Positions 35,786 to 44,892 are shown, numbered from the stretch's first letter. The stretch is DNA of 64,000 bases from UBA4744 sp963718995 (GCA_963718995.1 CAVRAP010000020.1:496001-560000), one strand, 5' to 3'. A program made the numbers and translations. Notes: generated by a model from the letters alone, not told the origin.

Positions 35786-36826
35786 TTATGGCACGAACGC
35801 GACTTTGAGTATCCCCCGTTCACGAGCTGCAAACTGCCGGTATAGGTCGGCTCCGTCACGCAAGGGAACTGCGGGGTGTGTCAGGAGGAGATCCCCGGGT
35901 ACCGATACCTCACCGGCCAGAACCCTGGTCATGAGCCCATCGAGAATCGACCGAACGGGTGCCCGACCAAACCGTATCGTCAGGTTACGGTCGTATGCCT
36001 CGACCGGACTCACCTCGAAACGGGTGGCAGTTGGCACAGAAATCACCGATAGGGTGCCCCCGGGCCTCAGCAACTGCACCGCCAACCGCTGCGCAGACGC
36101 AGTCCCGGCCGCTTCGACGACGGACCCGACCGGATCGATGGCTGCTGCATCACCCGGCGCTCTCGGTTGAGCCCCCAACTGCTCGGCCCGATCCCGTCGA
36201 TCCGGGACGGGATCGACCGCGATCACCGGCGCGGCACCCCCGGCCAGCGCAGCAGCCACGGCGCACAACCCGACCGAACCCAAACCAATGACGACCACCG
36301 GTTCATCGAGGACGATCCCGGCCCGCTCGGCGGCATGCCAACCCGTGGGGAAGTTGTCCGCCAGAAGCAGGGCGTTCTCATCGGAAATCTGATCGGATAC
36401 GCCCATCAATGTCGACGCGGCCAGCGGAACCCTCACGCGTTCTGCTTGACCACCGTGCAGGGCAGGCTCGGACAGGTCATCGGGATCTGCGTAACCAAAC
36501 AGTTCACCCGACGTGCAGCGGGCGCTCAACCCTGTTCGGCACGGCCGGCAGGTTCCGCAACTCGTCGTGAACGGGACGAGCACTCGATCCCCCGGCGAGA
36601 AACCGGCAACATCGGTCCCGACGGCAACGATCTCCCCGACAACTTCATGCCCGGGAACAACCCCAAACCGGACTCGTTCCCGGCCCTCGTAGGGGTGAAG
36701 ATCCGACCCGCACAACCCGGCCCGCGTGACCGCGACGACGGCATCGGTTGGTTGCTCAAGCTGCGGTTCCGGCAGATCGGTTCGGTAGGTGATCACACCA
36801 ACGCCGTCCAAGGTCAAGCCACGCAT
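35786..36826 (-). CDS. Zinc-dependent alcohol dehydrogenase (MDR family)
   Basis: A 346-residue medium-chain dehydrogenase. The catalytic zinc site starts with GLCGSDLHPYEG and VVPGHEVVGEIV; the structural zinc site is CGTCRPCRTGLSARC. GLGSVGLCAVAAALAGG binds NAD(P). The sequence resembles threonine/sorbitol/formaldehyde-type dehydrogenases, but the substrate is unresolved. The ATG at 36826 lacks a good ribosome binding site. Confidence 0.85.
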   Translation of the reverse strand: MRGLTLDGVGVITYRTDLPEPQLEQPTDAVVAVTRAGLCGSDLHPYEGRERVRFGVVPGHEVVGEIVAVGTDVAGFSPGDRVLVPFTTSCGTCRPCRTGLSARCTSGELFGYADPDDLSEPALHGGQAERVRVPLAASTLMGVSDQISDENALLLADNFPTGWHAAERAGIVLDEPVVVIGLGSVGLCAVAAALAGGAAPVIAVDPVPDRRDRAEQLGAQPRAPGDAAAIDPVGSVVEAAGTASAQRLAVQLLRPGGTLSVISVPTATRFEVSPVEAYDRNLTIRFGRAPVRSILDGLMTRVLAGEVSVPGDLLLTHPAVPLRDGADLYRQFAARERGILKVAFVP

Positions 36827-36856
36827 AATCTGAAAGGCTACCGGGCGGAAAGGAGA

Positions 36857-37411
36857 TCAGGCCGGCCGGAGTTCGGGTGGAAGATGGTCGGGTTGGAGCA
36901 CTTTGGCTGGAGCGATGTTGATCAGGACGGTGCTGTCGGGCAGTCGGGAGGGCAGCTCACTAGAGACGTTTTCGATTCGGTAGGTGGCCCGTCCGGCGGA
37001 GGCAGCTTTCCAAAGAAGTTCCCGGGCGGCCGGTTCGGTCATGCCGTACTCGTCCGCGACGATAGAAGGTATCGGACCGACCCCCAGCAGGGACGTCAGC
37101 CGGGCACTCGAATCTTCGTCGAGTGGCGCACCCCATCGCACGTCGGCCACCTCGACCAGGTGGGTCACCAGGGCGGCCATGTGGGGCGGGATGACGAGAT
37201 CATCATCATCGTCGTTCCTTCTTGTTTCGGGTTCATCGCCTTCAACGATCTCCGGTCTGGAAGTGTCGCTGACGACCCCCATGACGTCGATGAGGACGAG
37301 CGGGCGATCCGTCTGAGGTTCGTTGCGGCCCTCAGCTACCCATTCGTCGATTTCCTCTCGCATCCGGGCGCGAACGAGTGATTGCCAGGAAGTGCCTTCG
37401 GGTGATGTCAC
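36857..37411 (-). CDS. HAD-like domain protein with degenerate active site
   Basis: A 184-residue protein, GTG start at 37411 preceded by GGGAGAG. It has PLVLIDVMGVV where HAD hydrolases have D-x-D-G, an Asp-rich loop, and VRWGAPLDEDSSARLTSLLGVG, which resembles the W-A-T-W/AN-x-LGL region of the HAD domain in RNA-repair-type proteins. The second aspartate is Met here, so phosphatase activity is doubtful. The C-terminal ELLWKAASAGRATYRIENV is not recognised. Confidence 0.5.
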   Translation of the reverse strand: MTSPEGTSWQSLVRARMREEIDEWVAEGRNEPQTDRPLVLIDVMGVVSDTSRPEIVEGDEPETRRNDDDDDLVIPPHMAALVTHLVEVADVRWGAPLDEDSSARLTSLLGVGPIPSIVADEYGMTEPAARELLWKAASAGRATYRIENVSSELPSRLPDSTVLINIAPAKVLQPDHLPPELRPA

Positions 37412-37570
37412 GTTCTCTCCCTCGCCCAGCCCCGTCTTGGTCTGGTGCTCCCCTCTTTTCGGCCTGAGGGACCGATTCCTTGAATAAAAGGAGGCTCGGT
37501 GGTCAAGGCAGGCAAACAGACAAACGTCGCTCACAGACGGGCCGGCCCCGCCCGCCACGAAAATCTAGGG

Positions 37571-38821
37571 CTAACGGCGTCTGCGCCTGCCCCGAGCGGG
37601 CCGCACCGTGGTGCGTTTCATCTCCGGGCGCACCAGACTCTCCGGCGCTTCCCAGGCCGTGAGATCGTCGAGCCGATCGTCGTTGGAGAACATCTTGACG
37701 ATCGGTTCGCTCAGGCCGGCTTCGATCTGCACCTTGTGGACCATCTCGATCTGGTCCCACTCGACGAAGGTCACCACCAGTCCTTCTTCACCGGCGCGAG
37801 CCGTCCGACCGGAGCGGTGAACATATGTCTTGGAGTCCTCCGGCGGGTCGAAGTGGAGAACGATATCAACACCTTCAATGTCGAGCCCGCGAGCGGCCAC
37901 GTTGGTCGCCACCAGCACTTTGCTGTGCCCCTCGGCGAAAGCAGCCAGCATGCGCTCTCGTTTCCCCTGAGGAAGATTGCCGTGGATCGGGCGGGCCGCA
38001 ACACCGAGGTCGCGCAGGTCGTCGGCGACCTGATCGCAGCCCCGTTTGGTTCGGACGAATACCAGCACCCGGTCCGCCGACGCCGCGATCCTGGCGGCCA
38101 TCTTGGCTTTGTCCATGCGATGGACCTGGATAAACCGATGCTCCGAGGTCTCCACTGTCACGGAATCGGAGGCGACTTCATGAAAGACCGGGTCGTGCAT
38201 GTAGCTGTCGATGAGCGCGCCAACGCTCCCGCCCAGAGTGGCGGAGAACAACATCGTCTGGTGGTGGCCCTCGACGGCGCGCATGATCCAACGGACCTGT
38301 GGCAAGAAGCCGAGATCGGACATTTCGTCCGCCTCATCGATCACGGCCACCTCGACCCCGTTGAGAGCGAGAGCTTTGCGCTCGTAGAGGTCGATCAGCC
38401 TTCCCGGCGTTGCTATGACAATTTCCGCACCACGCGCAAGCGCATCCGTCTGGTTCTGCATCGAGACGCCACCGTAGATGGCCACAACCTCATGGCCCCG
38501 AGCCTGGGCGAGCGGTCGCAGCGCCTCGGTCACCTGGGAACACAACTCGCGGGTAGGTACGAGCACGAGCGCCACCGGTCGGTTCTTTTCAGCATCCCTG
38601 AGGTTCTGGATGATCGGCAGGCCGAACGCGAGTGTTTTTCCCGACCCGGTCTTTGCTTTTCCGCACACATCGCGCCCGGTAAGGGCATCCGGGATAGCAA
38701 GAGCCTGAATGGGGAACGGGGAGGTAATCCCCGCGTTGACGAGAACGTCGACCAGATCGCTGGCGACGCCAAGTTCGGCGAATGAGGTTGCGGTATTGAG
38801 ATGTTCGGCGGCGATGGCCAC
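37571..38821 (-). CDS. DEAD-box RNA helicase
   Basis: A 416-residue helicase: the Q-motif region SFAELGVASDLVDVLVNAGITSPFPIQ, CGKAKTGSGKTLAF (motif I), VPTRELCSQV, ATPGRLIDLYE, VIDEADEM (motif II DEAD), LFSATLGG (motif III), VATNVAARGLD and HRSGRTARAGEEG (motif VI). An Arg-rich tail ends the protein. The GTG at 38821 follows AGGAG; the frame extends to 38920 with no ribosome binding site and an unlikely Trp-rich N-terminus. It is a general RNA remodelling enzyme. Confidence 0.92.
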   Translation of the reverse strand: MAIAAEHLNTATSFAELGVASDLVDVLVNAGITSPFPIQALAIPDALTGRDVCGKAKTGSGKTLAFGLPIIQNLRDAEKNRPVALVLVPTRELCSQVTEALRPLAQARGHEVVAIYGGVSMQNQTDALARGAEIVIATPGRLIDLYERKALALNGVEVAVIDEADEMSDLGFLPQVRWIMRAVEGHHQTMLFSATLGGSVGALIDSYMHDPVFHEVASDSVTVETSEHRFIQVHRMDKAKMAARIAASADRVLVFVRTKRGCDQVADDLRDLGVAARPIHGNLPQGKRERMLAAFAEGHSKVLVATNVAARGLDIEGVDIVLHFDPPEDSKTYVHRSGRTARAGEEGLVVTFVEWDQIEMVHKVQIEAGLSEPIVKMFSNDDRLDDLTAWEAPESLVRPEMKRTTVRPARGRRRRR

Positions 38822-38976
38822 GATGCTCCTGCGGTAGTGGTACGGCTCGATCCGGGTGGAGAGCCGCCAGAACGGTTGTTCCAGGCACCACCACCATACC
38901 TGCCCGAAGGAGAAAGCCATAGCGCTCCGGCCGACTCTGGCGGCTGCGAGGCCAACCCCGGTACGCTTTCTCCACT

Positions 38977-39930
38977 ATGAAGAACGTAGTACTCCGGCGG
39001 GTAACCGCCGCCGACGCATCGACGATCCACGATCTGGTCCGCAAGGCCGAAGTCCACGACCAGGAGCCGCTGGTCACACCCATCGAAGAAATCCTCGAGA
39101 TCTTCGACGATCCGCACCTCGAGGTAGCCGAGGATCTGCGTTTGGCCTTCGCCGGCGATCAGGCCGTTGGCTGGGGCCGGGTGTGGCACCAGCCCAGCGG
39201 AGCGCGCCTCGAACGTGCCTACCTCTTTGGCACCGTCGATCCTGCGTGGCGCCGGAAAGGCATCGGACGGGCGATGTTCGCCTGGCAGGTCGATCGGGCA
39301 CGAGCCGTGCTGAACAGGTACGACCACGATCTACCCCGATTCATCAAGACGGCGGCCTGGGATTGGCTGACCGACGCCCAGCACCTGTACGAGCGCTTCG
39401 GCTTCCAGCCGGTTCGGTGGTTCGATGAGCTCCTTCGACCGCTCGACCCTCCTCTGCAGCCCCCCGGTTTGACCGGCGTCGACATCACCGCTTGGCGCGC
39501 CGATAAGGCGGAGGAGGTTCGCCTTCTCCACAACCGGGCCTTTGCCGACCACTGGGGGTCGGGATCCATCGATCCTGCCTCCTGGACAAAGAACCTGACC
39601 GGCTACGGGATGCGGCTCGACCTCAGCGTTGTTGCCATGGCAGGAAACGACGTTGTCGGGTACTGCATGAATGAGGTCTATCCCGATGATGAGGAGCTGC
39701 TCGGGCGCCGGGACGGTTGGATCGGCACCCTGGGGGTCGACCAAGACCACCGGGGCAAGGGAATCGCGTCCGCCCTGATCGCGGCGTCTCTGGCGCTGTT
39801 TCGCCAGGCCGGGCTCACCCACGCCTCAATCGGGGTCGACGCGGACAGTCCGACCGGCGCGCATCGGCTCTACCACCGTTTGGGATTCGAGTTGGAAAAA
39901 CGAAGCGTTACCCACCAACTCGAGTTATGA
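38977..39930 (+). CDS. Double GNAT acetyltransferase, MshD-like architecture
   Basis: A 317-residue protein with two GNAT domains. The first has LFGTVDPAWRRKGIGRAMF (acetyl-CoA loop R-x-x-G-I-G) and the second LGVDQDHRGKGIASALIAASLALF and GVDADSPTGAHRLYHRLGFE. Mycothiol synthase MshD has the same two-domain layout, but the first-domain substrate motifs seem different, so the call stays general. Monocistronic and divergent from the helicase. Confidence 0.8.
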   Translation: MKNVVLRRVTAADASTIHDLVRKAEVHDQEPLVTPIEEILEIFDDPHLEVAEDLRLAFAGDQAVGWGRVWHQPSGARLERAYLFGTVDPAWRRKGIGRAMFAWQVDRARAVLNRYDHDLPRFIKTAAWDWLTDAQHLYERFGFQPVRWFDELLRPLDPPLQPPGLTGVDITAWRADKAEEVRLLHNRAFADHWGSGSIDPASWTKNLTGYGMRLDLSVVAMAGNDVVGYCMNEVYPDDEELLGRRDGWIGTLGVDQDHRGKGIASALIAASLALFRQAGLTHASIGVDADSPTGAHRLYHRLGFELEKRSVTHQLEL

Positions 39931-40006
39931 AAACTGCCCACCGGATCCTGCTTACGCCGCGATACGACCTAGGGGGAAGTCCTGAACAACCGAAAAGAGA
40001 CACCTA

Positions 40007-40393
40007 ATGGTTCGATTTGACGCACTGGGAATGGTGGTCGACGACATGGCTGCATCGCTGGAGTTCTACCGACTCCTGGGCCTCGACATTGCGGCTGGGT
40101 CCGCAGGCGAACAACACGTGGAAGCATCGCTTCCCGGTGGAATCCGCATGATGTGGGATACCGTCGATCTCGTCCGCAGTATCGGCGCCTGGGAACCGCC
40201 AACCGGCGGGCATCGGGTTGGCCTTGCGTTCTTGTGTGAGTCTCCGGCGGCGGTCGATGAAATGCATCTGAAACTTGTCGGCGCCGGTCACCCGAGCCAT
40301 ACCGCCCCCTTCGACGCTTTCTGGGGTCAGCGCTACGCGACCGTTCTCGATCCAGACGGGAACCCCGTCGACCTATTCGCCCCGCTCGGATAA
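40007..40393 (+). CDS. VOC (glyoxalase/bleomycin resistance-fold) protein
   Basis: A 128-residue VOC protein: VRFDALGMVVDDMAASLEFYRLLGLDI at the N-terminus and RYATVLDPDGNPVDLFA at the C-terminus, the two beta-alpha-beta-beta-beta modules. Here the first metal position (H) is D or absent, so a non-metal binding role is possible. Its 3' end overlaps the convergent DDN-type gene by 21 bases. Confidence 0.8.
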   Translation: MVRFDALGMVVDDMAASLEFYRLLGLDIAAGSAGEQHVEASLPGGIRMMWDTVDLVRSIGAWEPPTGGHRVGLAFLCESPAAVDEMHLKLVGAGHPSHTAPFDAFWGQRYATVLDPDGNPVDLFAPLG

Positions 40394-40849
40394 TGCCGGA
40401 GATGGGCGGATGATCACCATGGCCCGACCGGCCGCATAGTCCTCGAGTTCCTCTCGATCCGGATGACGTGGCAATCCTTCTCTCTTCAGGATGGCGCCAA
40501 TCATTCTCGGGTGACGATGCAAACGGTATTCCAGGAAGTCGGCCACCCGGACGGGATCCGTCACCGGTTCAGCGATCCCGGACAATCGGCGGGAACGGAC
40601 CCTGACGGAGACCCTTGGGTCGGCCGTGATATTGCGAAACCAATCGGCGCGTGCCCCGAACGCCGACGCCACATAGATGTCACCATCGAATTCCTCGTAT
40701 TGCAGAGGCGTCACTCTGGGGCGGCCCGACCGGCGACCCGTCGTCGTGAGCAGCAATACCAACTTCCCGTACACAGGCCCAAACCCCAATGCGTACAGGA
40801 TCCGGGGAGGCACCTTGATGATCCGCAGCAACCATGTCGAGAACTGCAC
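40373..40849 (-). CDS. Deazaflavin-dependent nitroreductase (DDN) family protein, second copy
   Basis: A 158-residue DDN-type split-barrel protein: LLLTTTGRRSGRPRVTPLQYEEFDGDIYVASAFG (the T-x-G-R-x-S-G-x-x-R-x-T/V-P motif), DWFRNITADPRVSVRV, then a C-terminal helix. It is longer than the copy at 5939-6328 and only distantly similar. Probable F420-binding; substrate unknown. Confidence 0.75.
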   Translation of the reverse strand: MQFSTWLLRIIKVPPRILYALGFGPVYGKLVLLLTTTGRRSGRPRVTPLQYEEFDGDIYVASAFGARADWFRNITADPRVSVRVRSRRLSGIAEPVTDPVRVADFLEYRLHRHPRMIGAILKREGLPRHPDREELEDYAAGRAMVIIRPSPALSERGE

Positions 40850-40933
40850 AGCTCACCGTCCTCTCGTGAGTATGAAACTACCGGATGGGGTCCAGGGTGC
40901 CTCGTCCCGATCCCATGTGCGTAAGGTCAGTGG

Positions 40934-41422
40934 GTGCACCGTGCTCCGCCACGACCTGGATCACCGTCGATGCTTCCTGCCCCCAGAGGCGCCCTGACCA
41001 CCGTGTGGCTGGTCGTCAACCTCGTCAACCTTCTGCAGGCAGCCGGATTTGTGGGGCGGGTCGCCGATCCGAATCTCAATCGGATCCTCGGCGCGGCCAT
41101 CATCACTTTGGGGGTGCCGGCGGGCCTGGCGTTGGTGAGCTTCATCCGCTCGGGCAGCGGGTGGCCGTTCTATGCCGGACCGGTCTGCTTCATGCTGTTC
41201 GTTGCCGCCGAGTTCGGCCTGGACTATCTCTTGAATCTGGAGTTCCGGTCGCCGCGGAGACCGGACATTCTGATTCCCTACCTCCTCTTGTTCTTCGGGA
41301 GCATTCTGTTGATGGGCGCTCCAATGTTTCGCATCAATCGTCGTCTTTGGGCGGTGACGGCCTCAACCACGGTGATCCTCCTCGGAGCCATGGGCTTCGC
41401 GATGGTGCAGGGGGTCGCTTGA
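40934..41422 (+). CDS. Small membrane protein, four predicted helices
   Basis: A protein of up to 162 residues with hydrophobic segments at TTVWLVVNLVNLLQAAGFV, LGAAIITLGVPAGLALVSFI, GPVCFMLFVAAEFGLDYLL and TASTTVILLGAMGFAM. No conserved motif recognised. The ATG at 40970 may be the real start, which would remove a Pro-rich N-terminus. Confidence 0.55.
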   Translation: MHRAPPRPGSPSMLPAPRGALTTVWLVVNLVNLLQAAGFVGRVADPNLNRILGAAIITLGVPAGLALVSFIRSGSGWPFYAGPVCFMLFVAAEFGLDYLLNLEFRSPRRPDILIPYLLLFFGSILLMGAPMFRINRRLWAVTASTTVILLGAMGFAMVQGVA

Positions 41423-41495
41423 TCGTGCGTCCCTGGGTCGCGGGTAGGGGTCTCGTTGGTCGGCTAGCGTCCAGAGCAGGAGGGTGGAGGTAGTT

Positions 41496-42254
41496 ATGGA
41501 TGTCCGAGGGATCTCAGCAATCGTCACCGGAGGCGCATCCGGATTGGGTGCGGCGACCGCCAGAAAACTCGCCGCCGAAGGCGCACTTGTCGTGATCGCC
41601 GACCTGCAAGCTGCCGGCCGCGTGGTTGCCGACGAGATCGAAGGCGCGTATGTCCAAACCGATGTGACGATCGCCGAGCAAGTGCAGGCTGCCGTGCAGG
41701 TGGCCGCTGATCTCGGCGAGTTGCGAGTTCTCGTTAACTGCGCCGGTATCGGCCCACCCTCACGCACGCTTAGCCGCGACGGCGAACCTCTTGATCTGGG
41801 ATTCTTCTCAAAGATCATCGAAATCAACCTGATCGGTACGTTCAATTCCATTCGACTGGCGGCCGCAGCTATGGCCCGAACGGAGCCTCTCGAATCCGGC
41901 CAGCGTGGCGTGATGGTCAATACGGCGTCCGTGGCGGCCTTCGACGGGCAGATCGGTCAGGCGGCCTACGCTGCCTCCAAGGGTGGGATTGTCGGGATGA
42001 CCCTGCCGATCGCCCGGGACCTGGCGGTGCTCGGTATCCGCGTCAACACGATTGCTCCCGGCATTATTGACACACCGCTGCTGGCGGGTCTGCCTGAGCC
42101 GGCCAGAGCGTCGTTGGCAGACCAGGTGCTATTCCCGAAACGTCTCGGACGTCCAGACGAGTATGCGGAGCTTGCCTACCACCTGATCCGCAATGACTAC
42201 CTGAATGCGGAGACCATCAGGATGGACGGCGGCATCCGTATGTCGCCGAAATAG
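41496..42254 (+). CDS. SDR oxidoreductase, 3-hydroxyacyl-CoA dehydrogenase type II (HSD10)-like
   Basis: A 252-residue classical SDR: TGGASGLGAATARKL, VNCAGIGPPSRT, MVNTASVAAFDGQIGQAAYAASKGGI (Ser, Tyr, Lys) and NTIAPGIIDTPLL. The overall pattern, including SVAAFDGQIGQAAYAASKGG, is that of HSD17B10/3-hydroxy-2-methylbutyryl-CoA dehydrogenases in fatty-acid and isoleucine degradation. The ATG at 41496 follows GGTGGAGG with five bases between. Confidence 0.82.
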   Translation: MDVRGISAIVTGGASGLGAATARKLAAEGALVVIADLQAAGRVVADEIEGAYVQTDVTIAEQVQAAVQVAADLGELRVLVNCAGIGPPSRTLSRDGEPLDLGFFSKIIEINLIGTFNSIRLAAAAMARTEPLESGQRGVMVNTASVAAFDGQIGQAAYAASKGGIVGMTLPIARDLAVLGIRVNTIAPGIIDTPLLAGLPEPARASLADQVLFPKRLGRPDEYAELAYHLIRNDYLNAETIRMDGGIRMSPK

Positions 42255-42393
42255 CACAAACGAACTAGACAGTTTCAAGGGCAGGAACCACCGGACGATC
42301 GCGTTCGTTCTCCATCTGAGAATCACGACCTTGCGTCGTGCGATATGTTGAAGGCAACGGAGAAACACCCAGGTGGGGAAAGGAGCAGGCATA

Positions 42394-42690
42394 GTGGATT
42401 TCGCAGGAGTGCTTCGCACCCGGACCGAACGTCATACGGCCATCCGAGTTGTGATCGACCTGACGGATGAACGGCTGCGCCTTCGCTCTGGGGAGAACGA
42501 GATTGCCGACTGGAGTCTGAAGGACATTCGCGTCAACGCCCAGGATGACGGTTTCCACATCAAGGCCGAAGGCGAGGAGATCATTCTCGATCTTCGCCAG
42601 GATGCGGAGTTCGCGGTGGCTCTCGGTCTCCACAGTGCGCCGGTCGGGTTGGCTCGCCGCATGTCGATGGTTCGCGACCGGGCCAGCTAG
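42394..42690 (+). CDS. Conserved hypothetical protein, 98 residues
   Basis: A beta-rich protein with VVIDLTDERLRLRSGENEIADWSLKDIRVNAQDDGFHIKAEGEEIILDL, which looks like a small barrel or PH-like fold. No function known. The GTG at 42394 follows AAAGGAGCAGG; an upstream frame to 42373 lacks a suitable site. A CACGAC/GTCGTG inverted repeat lies at 42324-42340 upstream. Confidence 0.5.
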   Translation: MDFAGVLRTRTERHTAIRVVIDLTDERLRLRSGENEIADWSLKDIRVNAQDDGFHIKAEGEEIILDLRQDAEFAVALGLHSAPVGLARRMSMVRDRAS

Positions 42691-42843
42691 AAAACCCCCG
42701 CAGAACCGCATTCTTCCTGGGTTCTTGCCCTGCCTGCCGTTTCCCGCGGCCCTGCAAACACTAAGGGCGTCCGCCTGCTTACCTTGCGTGAGATCATGCG
42801 GGAAACCCTCCGGCCGCAGCTCGGAAAGGGGCGACCCAGAACC

Positions 42844-43041
42844 TCAGCGAACGGCTGCGGCGGTCAGCCAGCGAAGAGCATCGACCCCCAGCTCGCGATC
42901 CGGGTCGGCCTTCATCCGGGGCTCACTCAGCTCGAGACTGACGCGACCACAACGCTTGCACACCCTGCGCACGAGCCCGGGCCCTGCCCAATGTGACGAG
43001 TCGTCGTGGCCGTGCCCCGATCGTTTGCGGCTCCCCGGCAT
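42844..43041 (-). CDS. Small zinc-ribbon-like protein, VCxxCGxVS type
   Basis: A 65-residue protein with His/Asp residues (HGHDDSSHW) and VRRVCKRCGRVSLEL. The same pattern, HD... then R-x-VC-x-x-CG-x-VS, occurs in the 89-residue protein at 50574-50843, so the two are probably paralogous. Function unknown. On its own strand, about 90 bases upstream, lies an ACTAGTCCG motif. Confidence 0.55.
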   Translation of the reverse strand: MPGSRKRSGHGHDDSSHWAGPGLVRRVCKRCGRVSLELSEPRMKADPDRELGVDALRWLTAAAVR

Positions 43042-43130
43042 GGAAAACCTTCCCAGGTTTGGAATAGTCGTTCGGGGGTCCTATCGGCGATTTCAACCAT
43101 TCCTCGCGGATGGTTTCGAAATTGCCGGAT

Positions 43131-43141
43131 CGGACTAGTCA
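43131..43141 (-). promoter_or_regulatory. ACTAGTCCG motif upstream of a small zinc-ribbon gene
   Basis: On the minus strand this reads TGACTAGTCCG and lies about 90 bases upstream of the small zinc-ribbon gene. A hairpin follows (arms AACCAT 43095-43100 and ATGGTT 43110-43115). The same core occurs at 50491, 54702 (variant) and 57730. Confidence 0.3.
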
Positions 43142-43217
43142 GTGATTAGTCATCCGTCGGTGCTTGCCATCCGGACCGTTCGGGAGGATCGGGCAACCAA
43201 TCACGGCTGCACACCGT

Positions 43218-43712
43218 CTACGCCCACGGGTCCGAGCCATCCGGGATCTCCGGCGGCTGCAAGTCGCCCGGCGGCTTCGGTGCGGCGGGGTGCTCGTCCT
43301 GGTTCTCGAAGGTCTTCCATCGTTCCCGGGCGGTTTTGATACCAAAAACCCGATTGATGGTCCACATGAATTCTTCTTCGTCCAGGTCACCTTTGCGGAA
43401 CACCGCAATCACACCATCAGTCTTCGCCTTCTTTTCCAGAGACTCGCTATCCGAACCGGTCAGATAGATCACGGGAATGTCACTGGTGACACCGACGCGG
43501 CGCAATCGCCCGAGAACTGTGAGCCCGTCCGAACCGGGCAGGTAGTGGTCGAGCAAAATCAATCCCGGCTGTTCGTTGGCCGCAATCCATGCGGCGTGGA
43601 CACCGTCTTCGGCCGTCAGAACCGTGAAGTCCCTCTCCTGGAAAAAGCGGCTGAGGATCTTGGTGTAGACCTTGTCGTCATCGACGATCAGGATCTTCTT
43701 CGCAATTTCGAT
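43218..43712 (-). CDS. Single-domain response regulator (CheY-like), start unresolved
   Basis: A receiver domain. ILIVDDD carries the acidic pair, LILLDHYLPGSDG carries the phospho-accepting Asp, VIYLTGSDS carries the switch Thr and VFRKGDLDEEEF carries the conserved Lys. It has a Pro-rich C-terminal tail and no output domain. The coding frame stays open upstream to a TAG near 43763 but holds no ATG, GTG or TTG before the first strand. The start is thus either a rare ATC/ATT codon near 43712 or hidden by a sequence error. The nearest plus-strand gene (43786) is divergent. Confidence 0.7.
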   Translation of the reverse strand: MEIAKKILIVDDDKVYTKILSRFFQERDFTVLTAEDGVHAAWIAANEQPGLILLDHYLPGSDGLTVLGRLRRVGVTSDIPVIYLTGSDSESLEKKAKTDGVIAVFRKGDLDEEEFMWTINRVFGIKTARERWKTFENQDEHPAAPKPPGDLQPPEIPDGSDPWA

Positions 43713-43785
43713 GGCCGCTACCTCACTGGCTTGATGCGTGAACTGTACCTGCGTCTTCCGCTTCCGTTGCGCCTACGATCGTCAC

Positions 43786-44892
43786 ATGGCCCTGAAAGCT
43801 TTACCCAACGACCTCGACGCAACCCGCCAGGCCATCGCTGCGCACGAACTGGTTGCCACCGCGTCCGCCTATCTCACTTCCGACATTGCCCTCTCGCTAC
43901 CGTTCGAGAGCCTGGTGCCTTTCAAAGCCTTGCTCCGCCAATTCTTCTCGCCGGCGCCCTGGACGGAGCAGGAGGCGAACGAGCTCAGCCACGTTGTGGC
44001 ACCGCATCTCAACGCAGGATGGTGGGAACACGACCTGGGCCGCGGCATCACACTTGCGTACGGGATGATGGGCAACCGTTTCGAGATGTGGGCAGGCGGC
44101 GCCGGAACCGCAGCGCCCTCGATCTTCGAGCGGGTGTTCGACGGACCGGTCGTACCGGAGGCAACCCCCCACCCCCGCAAGGTGAAGTTCACGACGGGCG
44201 GGGTACCTGCACCGGGAACCTGGTACCGGCGTAGCGACTCGAGCAGACCCGCCGACACGCGGGTCCAGCGACTGTTCGCCGAACCGGACGTCACCGATGT
44301 GATGGTGGCCGGAGATTTTATCACCGTTGGTATTGCCGCCAGGTCTTCGTGGGAGAAGCGGCTGGAGCCTCTGCTGGCTTTGGTAGTCGAACTTTTCGCC
44401 GACCCTGTCGCTCCTCACCATCGCGCAGAGAGAACCCGCGAGGACCTCATGCACGAAGCCGGCCAAACGGCTTCGACCAGCCGACCCGAGGTGCTCCACT
44501 TGCTGGATCCGGACGACCCCGACGATCAGAGCCGCCTCGAAGAGGCAATGGCAGCCGAAGATCCCCGGATTCGGCGAATAGCCGTTGCCGTCTTAATCGA
44601 GGCGAGCAACGCCAACGTCCGCGACCGGGTCGTCACCAGGGGCCTGGCCGATCCGTCCCGCCTCGTGCGGCGCACGGCAGTCGATGCGGCGGCCGATACC
44701 GGAGATGAGCGTTTTCGTCTGTTGTTCGAGGAGTGCCTCACCGATGAGGACGCCTGGATCCGCTGGAAGGCCGTGCGCTCGCTCGGGGAGCTTGGCCTCC
44801 TCGCCGGCCGATCTGCGATTGAGTCCATGACCGACGATCCCGACTTCCAGGTCCGGTTTGAAGTTGCCAAGGTCCTTCGCGAGGCCGGGTAG
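43786..44892 (+). CDS. CvfC-like protein, Nfu N-terminal-like domain plus HEAT repeats
   Basis: A 368-residue protein. RVQRLFAEPDVTDVMVAGDFITVGIAARSSWEKRLEPLLALV is an Nfu_N-type segment (L-F-x-x-x-x-V-x-x-V-x-x-x-x-x-F-I-T-V). Four or so HEAT-like repeats follow (RIRRIAVAVLIEAS, LVRRTAVDAAADTGDERF, WIRWKAVRSLGELGLL, FQVRFEVAKVLREAG). The combination is that of staphylococcal CvfC (conserved virulence factor C) and relatives, whose biochemical role is unknown. There is no Cys pair, so Fe-S scaffold chemistry is unlikely. Confidence 0.7.
   Translation: MALKALPNDLDATRQAIAAHELVATASAYLTSDIALSLPFESLVPFKALLRQFFSPAPWTEQEANELSHVVAPHLNAGWWEHDLGRGITLAYGMMGNRFEMWAGGAGTAAPSIFERVFDGPVVPEATPHPRKVKFTTGGVPAPGTWYRRSDSSRPADTRVQRLFAEPDVTDVMVAGDFITVGIAARSSWEKRLEPLLALVVELFADPVAPHHRAERTREDLMHEAGQTASTSRPEVLHLLDPDDPDDQSRLEEAMAAEDPRIRRIAVAVLIEASNANVRDRVVTRGLADPSRLVRRTAVDAAADTGDERFRLLFEECLTDEDAWIRWKAVRSLGELGLLAGRSAIESMTDDPDFQVRFEVAKVLREAG

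Noticed and set aside
37499..37571. GTG at 37499 behind AAAAGGAGG on the plus strand
   Set aside because: The frame runs into the opposite strand of the DEAD-box helicase, with no family motif; probably chance.
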